A stretch of 64,000 bases of DNA from NCBI RefSeq assembly GCF_020037125.1, contig NZ_JAIQDG010000002.1, forward strand, positions 62,001-126,000, given 5' to 3'. The notes beneath the pieces were generated by a model that saw only the letters and a program-made list of their open reading frames with translations, ran no database searches and was not told the DNA's origin. Positions within the stretch are counted from its first letter, which is position 1; the number at the start of each line of letters is the position of its first letter. Below are positions 39,433 through 46,144 of this stretch, piece by piece. A program made the position numbers and the translations under genes. Origin of the DNA: Myxococcus sp. RHSTA-1-4 (GTDB lineage Bacteria; Myxococcota; Myxococcia; Myxococcales; Myxococcaceae).

Positions 39433-40431
39433 TTACGGTGCCCCCAGCTCGGTGGACCCGCTGGCCACGCCGGGCGCGGCGGACGGGAAGAAGTCGAGCC
39501 GGAGCAGCACTTCGCCGTCCACCCAGAGGTCATCCGCCTTCACGCCCCAGTGGAGGTGGGGGCCGGTGACGCGGCCGGTGCTGCCCACGAGGCCCAGGCG
39601 CTGTCCCTGCTTCACGCGGGTGCCTTTCTTCACGGTGATGCGGGACAGGTGGAAGTACGTCGTATAGAGGCCGGCGCCGTGGTGGACGATGACCGTCTTC
39701 CCGGCGGAGTAGTTGTCGCGCGTCATCACCACCGTGCCGTCATTGGCGGCGGTGACGGGGGTGCCCGGGTCTCCGTCGATGTCCACGCCGAAGTGCTGGC
39801 TGGACAGCTTGCCGTTGAAGGTGCGCCGGTCTCCGTAGGGCGCGGTGATGCGGTCCTGCCGGGGCCAGGCGAAGTTCTGCCCGAAGAGCGGGGCCGCGAA
39901 GGGCTGGGCGAAGGCCGCCGCGAAGGCGCGCCGGTCCGCCGCCATGCGGGCCTTCACGCCCGGGGGCGGCTCCACGTACTTGCCGGACACCTTCAGCTCG
40001 CGCTCGGGGTAGCCCGGCTCCAGCACGCTCAGCGTGCCGGTCAGCTCCACCGGCGCGGCGCCCGGGGCGGCCGGGCCCAGCACCTTCACCGCGGCCGTGC
40101 CGGCGCCCAGCTCCACCGGCAGGCCGGTGATGGCCATGAAGCCCTCGCCCCAGGGGAAGAAGCGCAGGGGGCGCCCGCCCAGCGTACCCGAGGGCAGCTC
40201 CGCCATGCCTCGCACGGCCACCACCACCGGGTCTCCCGGCTTGGCCGCGGCGGGCTGCAGCGTCAGCAGGGGACGCCCCTCGGCCAGGGGCGGCGTCTCG
40301 ACGCCACGGGGCGCGGAAGCGGCGGGCAGCGGGGACGACTCGGCGGCCCGGGCCTTCGCACCGAGGGCGAGCAGGGCGAGCAGCAGGTAGGGCGAGTTGG
40401 AATACTTCCGGCCGGCGGAGAGCGGAGGCAT
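39433..40431 (-). CDS. M23-family metallopeptidase (LytM-type)
   Basis: A 332-residue periplasmic peptidase predicted to cut or bind peptidoglycan cross-links. Start ATG at 40431 gives the signal peptide MPPLSAGRKYSNSPYLLLAL and the ALGAKARA cleavage region; a longer frame upstream lacks any sign of being coding. The M23 domain is C-terminal: SSQHFGVDIDG holds the HxxxD zinc ligands, followed by the GPHLHWGVK motif with the HxH pair. The middle contains beta-rich Ig-like or accessory segments (GTLSVLEPGYPERELKVSGK). It is complete for zinc binding, so activity is plausible. Its 3' end faces the DUF4157 partner gene. Confidence 0.9.
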   Translation of the reverse strand: MPPLSAGRKYSNSPYLLLALLALGAKARAAESSPLPAASAPRGVETPPLAEGRPLLTLQPAAAKPGDPVVVAVRGMAELPSGTLGGRPLRFFPWGEGFMAITGLPVELGAGTAAVKVLGPAAPGAAPVELTGTLSVLEPGYPERELKVSGKYVEPPPGVKARMAADRRAFAAAFAQPFAAPLFGQNFAWPRQDRITAPYGDRRTFNGKLSSQHFGVDIDGDPGTPVTAANDGTVVMTRDNYSAGKTVIVHHGAGLYTTYFHLSRITVKKGTRVKQGQRLGLVGSTGRVTGPHLHWGVKADDLWVDGEVLLRLDFFPSAAPGVASGSTELGAP

Positions 40432-40709
40432 GGGGCCGTTCTTACACCACGGAAGGCGCTGCTCTTCCCAGGGTTGGAAGGTGCTTGGAGCGCTTGCCGC
40501 CCTGGCTGCTCCCATGAGCTCCGCCGCCTGCCCAGCGGGGGAGCGGTGTCCGCCTGACATTGTCGGTACTTGAACGGGGGCCCGGCGGCGGAGCGGTGCC
40601 CGCCGGGCCGGAGGGGAAGCGGGCGGGCGGGGCGCGTGCCGCCAAGGCGTACCCGGGGACCCGGCGGCTCCCTAGCTTGTGGGCGGACTCGATGCTTGGA
40701 GATTCGCGG

Positions 40710-41231
40710 ATGCCTCGTCCCTATAGCTACGACCACTTCCAGGTCCCGAAGACGCTGCCCGCGCAGAAGCGCGGCCTGCGGCACGAGGACAAGGCGCGGG
40801 TGAAGAAGTCCGGCGCCCATCCGGAGGCGATGGGAAGCCACGAGGGCATTCACTACGGGAAGAGCCACGCCCGGACGGAGGCGCTCTACCAGGCCCACCA
40901 GATGGAGGCGGAGCTGGAGGAGCTCGCCCGCCCCGAGCCGGACGCCAAGTTCACCCATGGCCCCGCGTTCAAGCCGGCGAAGGCGAAGAAGCGCGCCGCC
41001 CAGGTGCCCGCTCCCGTCATCGGTGGCACGGTGCCCATCGGCGCGCTGCCTCCCACGAAGGAGCTGCCTCCGCGCGGGCGGCTGGCGGACCTGGTGGACG
41101 AGGCCCAGCGCCAGCTCCAGGCCATCCAGGGCGGGCTGGGCGACGCGGTGAAGGCGGTGACGCGGCTGGCGTCGCTGCCCATGGAGGTGGTGCGCCTCGC
41201 GGCCCGCCGTCTTCGTCCCCTCGGTGGGTGA
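40710..41231 (+). CDS. Hypothetical basic protein (173 aa)
   Basis: A 173-residue protein of unknown function. The N-terminal half is Lys/Arg/His-rich (YDHFQVPKTLPAQKRGLRHED, split from KARVKKSGAHPEAMGSH), with GIHYGKSHARTEALYQAHQM; the C-terminal half is helical (LADLVDEAQRQLQAIQGGLG). The ATG at 40710 is preferred over the earlier frame opening because GGAG at 40697-40700 lies nine bases upstream. It is followed nine bases later by an endonuclease/exonuclease/phosphatase gene, so they may be co-transcribed. The preceding 278 bases to the M23 start hold no gene that I can support. Confidence 0.65.
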   Translation: MPRPYSYDHFQVPKTLPAQKRGLRHEDKARVKKSGAHPEAMGSHEGIHYGKSHARTEALYQAHQMEAELEELARPEPDAKFTHGPAFKPAKAKKRAAQVPAPVIGGTVPIGALPPTKELPPRGRLADLVDEAQRQLQAIQGGLGDAVKAVTRLASLPMEVVRLAARRLRPLGG

Positions 41232-41240
41232 GCCGCTCGC

Positions 41241-42005
41241 GTGGAGCTGAAGCTCGTCTCGTACAACATCCACAGCGGCATCGGCACGGATGGCCGCTTC
41301 GACCTGGACCGGGTGGGCGCGGTGCTCCGCGAGGTGAACGCGGACGTCATCGCCCTCCAGGAGGTGGGGGACTTCCGCGCCGTCACGCCCCGGGAGGACC
41401 AGCCCGAGCACCTGGCGGACATGCTCGGACTGCACATGGCCTTCGGTCCCAACGTGGTCCGCAACGGCCGGCGCTACGGCAACGCGATTCTGTCCCGGCT
41501 GCCCATCCTCAAGTCGAAGAACTATGACCTGCGCGTGGGGCGCCGCGAGCCGCGGGGCGCGCTGCGGTGCGACCTGGACCTGGGCGGCGGCAAGCAGCTC
41601 CACGTCTTCAGCCTCCACCTGGGGCTGGGGATGAGCGAGCGGCGCCGGCAGGAAGCGCTGCTGCTGTCCTCGGACATCCTCCGCGAGGCCGCGCGCAAGG
41701 ACCCGCTGGTGGTATGCGGGGACTTCAACTACCTGGGCAACGGGCCGGTGCCGGCGCTGGTGCGCCGGGCCATCCACGACGCGGCCCTGGAGCTGCGCGC
41801 TCCCGCCCGCACCTATCCCACCCGGCTGCCCCTGCTGCGGCTGGACCGCATCTTCGTGGATGCGGGGGTGCGCCCCCTGGACATCCACCCCCACCGCACG
41901 GAGCTGAGCCGGGTGGCGTCGGACCACCTGCCGCTGGTGATGCGGCTCGAGGCGCCCATCGCCGTGGAGGCCCCCCTCTCTCCTCCGGTCCAGCTCATCG
42001 GCTAG
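41241..42005 (+). CDS. Endonuclease/exonuclease/phosphatase-family protein
   Basis: A 254-residue protein with the fold of DNase I-type phosphodiesterases. The conserved sites are all present: the metal/phosphate segment LVSYNIHSGIG with Asn, ALQEVGD with the metal Glu, GDFNYLG with the catalytic Asp/Asn pair, and SDHLPLVM with the final Asp-His. No signal peptide, so it is likely cytoplasmic. Substrates in this family include DNA, phosphoinositides and sphingomyelin; the sequence does not decide. It starts with GTG and follows the basic protein by nine bases. Confidence 0.88.
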   Translation: MELKLVSYNIHSGIGTDGRFDLDRVGAVLREVNADVIALQEVGDFRAVTPREDQPEHLADMLGLHMAFGPNVVRNGRRYGNAILSRLPILKSKNYDLRVGRREPRGALRCDLDLGGGKQLHVFSLHLGLGMSERRRQEALLLSSDILREAARKDPLVVCGDFNYLGNGPVPALVRRAIHDAALELRAPARTYPTRLPLLRLDRIFVDAGVRPLDIHPHRTELSRVASDHLPLVMRLEAPIAVEAPLSPPVQLIG

Positions 42006-42077
42006 CCTGCGGAGGGACTGGCGGGCGCGTTCAGTGGCCGACGCTTGCGAACGCCGGACATATCCGTCGTGACGTGG

Positions 42078-42106
42078 TTGTCGCGCGGAGGCGGGGTGCC
42101 TAGGTT
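42078..42106 (+). promoter_or_regulatory. Putative sigma-70 promoter of the small membrane protein cluster
   Basis: TTGTCG at 42078-42083, a 17-base spacer, and TAGGTT at 42101-42106, about 40 bases before the first start codon of the cluster. The -10 sequence is the same as in two other promoter candidates of this window (10324 and 59192). Confidence 0.5.
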
Positions 42107-42148
42107 GGCCCCCACCCGAGAGGACGTGGGCGCCGGCCGGAGAAGCAC

Positions 42149-42610
42149 ATGCAGATGGGCAGTGAACAGACCGACCGCGGCATCTCCGCGCTGGTCGGGC
42201 GCATGGCGGATGGCTTCAGCCGTCTGGTGACGCAGCACCTGCAGCTCGCGCGGCTGGAGCTGGCCGAGGACATCAAGGCCACGGGCCTGGACGTGGCGAT
42301 GATTGCCGCGTTCGTGCCCTTCATCCTGGTGGGCTATGCCTTCGTGTGCGGTGCGCTGGCGGCGCTGCTGTCCACGTGGCTGGGCTGGGCCGGGGCGCTG
42401 GGCGCGGTGGGGCTCGTCAACCTCGTGGGGGGGGCCGGGGGAGCGCTCTGGGCGGTGAAGCGGCTGCAGGCGCGCCGTGTGATGGATGACAGCTCGCAGG
42501 AGCTGTCGCGCAGCATGGCGGCGTTGACCCACTCCGCTTCGGGGAACGGTGTGAATACGCTCCGCGGCGCGAACAGCGAACTCTTCAAGGAGCCGCCGAA
42601 TGGCCGCTAG
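42149..42610 (+). CDS. Phage-holin-superfamily / YqjE-like membrane protein
   Basis: A 153-residue inner-membrane protein. An N-terminal amphipathic region (ISALVGRMADGFSRLVTQHL, QLARLELAED) precedes two membrane segments at about residues 50-70 (MIAAFVPFILVGYAFVCGAL) and 78-98 (GALGAVGLVNLVGGAGGALW). This is the YqjE/holin-like arrangement found in envelope-stress clusters; the holin label is historic and no lysis role is implied. GGAG lies about ten bases before the start. Its 3' end overlaps the next gene by 11 bases. Confidence 0.8.
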   Translation: MQMGSEQTDRGISALVGRMADGFSRLVTQHLQLARLELAEDIKATGLDVAMIAAFVPFILVGYAFVCGALAALLSTWLGWAGALGAVGLVNLVGGAGGALWAVKRLQARRVMDDSSQELSRSMAALTHSASGNGVNTLRGANSELFKEPPNGR

Positions 42611-42821
42611 CAATGGACTTCCCAAGGCCCCCCCTCCTCGGAGCAGCGCCGAGCTGCGCGCCGAAATCGAGCGCACGCGCGCGGAGCTGGCCACGTCCGT
42701 GAGTGCCCTGCGCGAGGAGGTGGCCGAGGCCGCCGACTGGCGCCAGTGGGTGCGCCGTCATCCGTACGCGTGTATTGGCGGGGCCTTCATCGTGGGCTAC
42801 TGGCTGGGCTCGCGCCGGTAG
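42600..42821 (+). CDS. DUF3618-like small membrane protein
   Basis: A 73-residue protein. The first part RSSAELRAEIERTRAELATS is the DUF3618 signature helix, ending in VSALREEV; the C-terminus RRHPYACIGGAFIVGYWLGS is one membrane segment with Gly-zipper spacing followed by two Arg. The arrangement is that of YqjD/ElaB proteins, which bind ribosomes through the N-terminal part and anchor by the C-terminus. It overlaps the YqjE-like gene by 11 bases, which points to coupled expression. Confidence 0.8.
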   Translation: MAASNGLPKAPPPRSSAELRAEIERTRAELATSVSALREEVAEAADWRQWVRRHPYACIGGAFIVGYWLGSRR

Positions 42822-42857
42822 GCGGACGCTTTTTCGTTTCACCCCCTGAAAGAGGAG

Positions 42858-43067
42858 ATGGCTTCGATGGAGATGAACCCGCAGCAGATGGCCGACAGGG
42901 CCCGGCAGCTCCAGGACCGCGTGGTGCCGCAGCTCGACGAGGCCCGGCAGAACCTGGTGGACCTGAACACCCGGGTGGTGGGCTTCATCCGGGCCAACCC
43001 GGGCACGTGCCTGCTGGGCGCGGTGGCCATTGGCTTCCTCGTCGGCCGCATCGCCTCGCGCCGTTGA
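42858..43067 (+). CDS. Small C-tail-anchored membrane protein (69 aa)
   Basis: A 69-residue protein with a helical N-terminal half (MADRARQLQDRVVPQLDEAR) and a C-terminal membrane segment in the same pattern as its neighbour: ANPGTCLLGAVAIGFLVGRI followed by ASRR. The Gly-x3-Gly spacing suggests helix packing. It has AGGAG ahead of the start and is the third gene of the cluster. Not recognisable to a named family beyond this YqjD-like layout. Confidence 0.7.
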   Translation: MASMEMNPQQMADRARQLQDRVVPQLDEARQNLVDLNTRVVGFIRANPGTCLLGAVAIGFLVGRIASRR

Positions 43068-43098
43068 GCGTTCCCGAAGAACACGAGAGAGGGCATTC

Positions 43099-43542
43099 AT
43101 GACGACCTATCCAGGCGCGGGCAACGGCTCGCCCCAGTCGCAGCAGGGCGGCGGCAACGGAGGCTTCGGACAGCGGGTGGACCAGATTGGCTCGGAGGCG
43201 CAGCAGCTCTGGACGGACGCGCGCGGCGCGGTGACGGACCTGGGCCAGACGCTGGACCTGCGGGGCCGAGTGGAGCGCAACCCGTACGGGATGATGGCGG
43301 CGGCGCTGGGCGTGGGCTACCTCCTGGGCGGCGGGCTCTTCACTCCGCTGACGGCGCGCATCGTCCGCCTGGGCGTGCGGCTGGCCGCGCTGCCCTTCGT
43401 CAAGGACGAGCTGCTGGGCATGGCCGAGCAGGCCTTCCAGGGCTACCAGACGGGCCGTGGCATGGCCGGCGCCGGAAGCTCGGAGAGCACTGCCTCTGCG
43501 AATGCCACGTCCGCGGGGACTCCGCGCCCTCCCACCTACTAG
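43099..43542 (+). CDS. Membrane protein of the same cluster (147 aa)
   Basis: A 147-residue protein beginning at ATG 43099 with GAGAGAG upstream; the longer frame to the left is not used. A Gly/Gln-rich start is followed by a helix (QRVDQIGSEAQQLWTDARGA), then ERNPYGMMAAALGVGYLLGG as a membrane segment with the same x-NP-x-small-residue pattern as the two genes before, and a second hydrophobic helix (IVRLGVRLAALPFVKDELLG). The C-terminus is Ser/Ala/Thr-rich and probably disordered. Function unknown; likely acts with the neighbours at the membrane. Confidence 0.7.
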   Translation: MTTYPGAGNGSPQSQQGGGNGGFGQRVDQIGSEAQQLWTDARGAVTDLGQTLDLRGRVERNPYGMMAAALGVGYLLGGGLFTPLTARIVRLGVRLAALPFVKDELLGMAEQAFQGYQTGRGMAGAGSSESTASANATSAGTPRPPTY

Positions 43543-43594
43543 TCTGGACGTCCTACCCACCTGACCTTGCCGTATCCACCCCCTGGAGTCGCGA

Positions 43595-43900
43595 ATGGTG
43601 AACCTCAACTCCCTCAAGAAGCTGGACAAGGACGACCTGCTGCACCTCATCGGTCTGGAGACCCGCCGTGACACGACGGAGCAGCTCCTGCCGGTGCTGG
43701 GCGCGTTCGCCGCGGGCATCCTGGTGGGCGCGGGCCTGGGCCTGCTGCTCGCGCCGAAGCCGGGCAACCAGCTCCGGGATGACCTCAAGCAGCGCCTGGC
43801 GAGCGGCCAGGAGTACCTGACCAACGCCGTGGGCCGCGTCACGGGCGAGAGCGCCCAGCCGCAGCAGGGCGCGCAGCCGCCGGTGTCCCGCACCGCCTGA
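43595..43900 (+). CDS. YtxH-type small membrane protein (101 aa)
   Basis: A 101-residue protein. LPVLGAFAAGILVGAGLGLL is a Gly-rich membrane segment followed by LAPKPGNQLRDDLKQRLASG, the YtxH pattern (segment, then APxxGxxLRxxL). YtxH-like proteins are linked to general stress responses, though their function is unclear. It ends the small-membrane-protein run and is followed by a strong hairpin at 43923-43966. Confidence 0.78.
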   Translation: MVNLNSLKKLDKDDLLHLIGLETRRDTTEQLLPVLGAFAAGILVGAGLGLLLAPKPGNQLRDDLKQRLASGQEYLTNAVGRVTGESAQPQQGAQPPVSRTA

Positions 43901-43922
43901 TTCGCTCTGGCGGCTGTTTCGT

Positions 43923-43966
43923 GAAGGCCCTCATTCGTGCCGGAGACGGCATGGGTGGGGGCCTTC
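43923..43966 (+). terminator. Long fully paired hairpin after the membrane protein cluster
   Basis: GAAGGCCC at 43923-43930 pairs with GGGCCTTC at 43959-43966, and the bases between continue the stem to a six-base loop GGAGAC (43942-43947) with only G-U wobbles. No T-run follows. It is a likely transcription stop or RNA stabiliser for the small-membrane-protein cluster. The rest of 43901-44240 (about 340 bases) holds no gene that I can support. Confidence 0.6.
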
Positions 43967-44240
43967 TCATTGGGGCCGGGTGCTGCATCAAGAAGTTCCC
44001 GGCCACGGCCACCGAGAGCTGCGGAGTCACGGCTTCGGAGGTGGCGGAGGTCCTCAACGGTGCGCGCGTCCTCAACCTCCGCTTCAGCCCTGGCGTGCGG
44101 CCCCCCATGCCGTGCTCGATTCCCTGGACGACTGCTCTACGGCCGGGCCGCCCGCCCCTGTTCATGTGCGGGCCTCCCCCTCATCCGGGATCGCCGCAGG
44201 ATGGAGTCTTCTCGTCGCGGGCCGGATAGAGTCGGGCGCC

Positions 44241-45173
44241 GTGAGTGAGAAGAAGCAGGGCGGGATGTCGCGGCTCCCCGGGCTGGAGTCCTCCGCTGGC
44301 ACGGGCCCGGACGCCGCGCTGGCGCGCCTGCGCGCGCTGGAGACACTGGAGTCCGGCTACGAGGCCTGGCTGGAGCTGAAGCTGGAGCACGCCGCCTTCC
44401 GCGCGCGCATTCGTGAGGAGCGCGAGCGGCTGGACCAGCAGGGCTCGTTCCTCCTGGGCGCGGTGCGCGCGGCGGGGCTGGCTCCCGCGTCGAAGCCGGA
44501 CGAGCCGGGCCTCGTGGCCGCGTCCGCCCCGGCAGGGGACTTCCTCCGTGACGCTGAAGCGAAGCTGGCCACGGCCCGTGAGTCGCTGGCACAGCGAGAG
44601 GCGGAGGAGGAGGCCCGCTACACGGCGGCCTTCGCGGAGATTCGCGCCACGCTGAAGGACCGCGCCCAGCGCTACCTGAGAGCGAGCCGGCCACAACTGA
44701 CGTTGCTGCTGCGCCGCGTGGGCGCGGAGCGCTCCATCCTCCACCTGGAGCGGCTGTCCGGGGACACGCCGGTGCTGCTGTGCTTCCTGCTGACGGGGCG
44801 CATTCCGTCGAGGCACGGCTTCCTGCTGGATGACTCCACGGAGGACGTGGCGCTGTCGCCCGCGCCGCTCTATCCCGACGAGGGCGTTGCTCCTGAGGAG
44901 GTGCGTCCGGACGCGGCGGGGCTGGAGGCGCGGGTGCGCGGGGCAGGGGAGGTGGTGCCGTTGAAGGGCTTCCTTCCCGTGTTCATCCCTCGCCCTGGAG
45001 GAGGGGAGGACTTCTTCCGCCTCCTCCAGCGCGGCGCCGTGCTGGAGGTGGAGGTGGCGGAAGGGACGGCCTTCCGCAACGTCCTCACCCGCGAAGAGGC
45101 GGAGCGCTTCGCGGGACACCTGCTGCGCCTCAAGCTCCAGGGGAGCATCGACCTGGAACTCGAGGCGGGCTGA
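44241..45173 (+). CDS. Hypothetical coiled-coil protein (310 aa)
   Basis: A 310-residue protein of unknown function starting at GTG 44241 (an alternative ATG is at 44265). Residues about 30-160 are a long charged helix with heptad-like pattern (ARIREERERLDQQGSFLLGA; ATARESLAQREAEEEARY; LKDRAQRYLRASRPQLTLLL). The C-terminal half is more globular (LSGDTPVLLCFLLTGRIPS; PLKGFLPVFIPRPGGGEDFF). There is no signal peptide or membrane segment. It is convergent with a lipoprotein gene whose stop lies one base away. Nothing else about its role can be seen. Confidence 0.7.
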   Translation: MSEKKQGGMSRLPGLESSAGTGPDAALARLRALETLESGYEAWLELKLEHAAFRARIREERERLDQQGSFLLGAVRAAGLAPASKPDEPGLVAASAPAGDFLRDAEAKLATARESLAQREAEEEARYTAAFAEIRATLKDRAQRYLRASRPQLTLLLRRVGAERSILHLERLSGDTPVLLCFLLTGRIPSRHGFLLDDSTEDVALSPAPLYPDEGVAPEEVRPDAAGLEARVRGAGEVVPLKGFLPVFIPRPGGGEDFFRLLQRGAVLEVEVAEGTAFRNVLTREEAERFAGHLLRLKLQGSIDLELEAG

Positions 45174-45174
45174 T

Positions 45175-46044
45175 TCAGCGCGTCCGCACCACGCCCACCT
45201 CGGCGGTGCCCGCCAACAGCGCGCTTCCGAGGAAGAGGTTGTCGGACTCCGCCCCGCCCATGCGCACCGCCTGGAAGATGATGAGGTACGTCTGGTTGGA
45301 CTGGGGGAACGCCTCGCCCGGAATCGTCACGCGGGCCTCGCGGTACGGCCCCGGCAGTCCCACGAGCTGCAGGAACTGAATCGGGGTCTGCGGCATGTTG
45401 CTGTACGTCGGCTCGCCCTTCTCGCCGTCCGCGCTCAGCGGTACCACGGTGACGAAGCCCAGCGTGCGGTCCTGCCCGTCGGGCACGGCCACCCGGTCGA
45501 ACGTCAGCGCCGTGCGCGCGTCGATGCGCAGGAAGCCCTCGGGAGGATGGAAGGCGGTGATGGCCTCCTTCACCGGCGCGTCGTCCACCTGGCCCACGTA
45601 GCGCGTGCCGCCCTGCGCGGCGATGAACTGGTACGTGGCCCCGGACTGGTACACCAGCTCCTCGTCGCCCACGCTGGTGCGGCTGTAGCTGCCCGAGCCG
45701 TCCTCCGTCAGCGACGTGGCCTGCCCGCTCAGCGGCTGCAGCGTGACAGTGGCGCCCGCCACGCCCGAGGGCTGCGAGTTCTCCCCGCTCCGGGTGCCGA
45801 AGAACACGACCGCGGCCGTCTGCGCGGGCAGGGAGATGACGTCAGCCCCTCCGTCCGGGCCACCGAAGGTGCCCGCGTCGTACCCGGCCAGCGCCGAGGC
45901 GGACACGTCCACCTGCGGCGTGGAGAGCAGGGTGCCGACCATGACGTGCTCGGCGGCGAGTTGATTTCCCGCCTTCTCCAGGTCGCAGGCCAGGGGGGCG
46001 AGGGAGGAAGCGGCAAGGGCGGCGGACAGGAGGATGCGTTTCAT
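45175..46044 (-). CDS. Hypothetical lipoprotein
   Basis: A 289-residue lipoprotein. ATG 46044 gives MKRILLSAALAASSLAPLAC, a signal peptide ending in a lipobox with Cys20, followed by Asp at +2 (CDLEK), which in E. coli would retain it in the inner membrane; myxobacterial sorting rules differ. The mature part is beta-rich with a carboxypeptidase-regulatory-like segment (VAGATVTLQPLSGQATSLTE). It shows no enzymatic motif. A likely -10 TATGCT is on the - strand upstream, near 46079-46084. It is divergent from the CHASE2 cyclase gene, separated by 100 bases. Confidence 0.78.
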   Translation of the reverse strand: MKRILLSAALAASSLAPLACDLEKAGNQLAAEHVMVGTLLSTPQVDVSASALAGYDAGTFGGPDGGADVISLPAQTAAVVFFGTRSGENSQPSGVAGATVTLQPLSGQATSLTEDGSGSYSRTSVGDEELVYQSGATYQFIAAQGGTRYVGQVDDAPVKEAITAFHPPEGFLRIDARTALTFDRVAVPDGQDRTLGFVTVVPLSADGEKGEPTYSNMPQTPIQFLQLVGLPGPYREARVTIPGEAFPQSNQTYLIIFQAVRMGGAESDNLFLGSALLAGTAEVGVVRTR

Positions 46045-46144
46045 CGGCACTTTTCCAGAGGAGCTGCGGGATGCCCGAGCATAGCAGGCGCACCCCCAAG
46101 GACACCCGCGACACGGCCCGAACCGGGGTATCCTCCGGCTCCCC

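Noticed and set aside
43921-44229. Possible 102-aa gene
   Set aside because: Its first codons form the long hairpin at 43923-43966, there is no ribosome site, and the product is a Pro/Cys-rich string without domain-like character.
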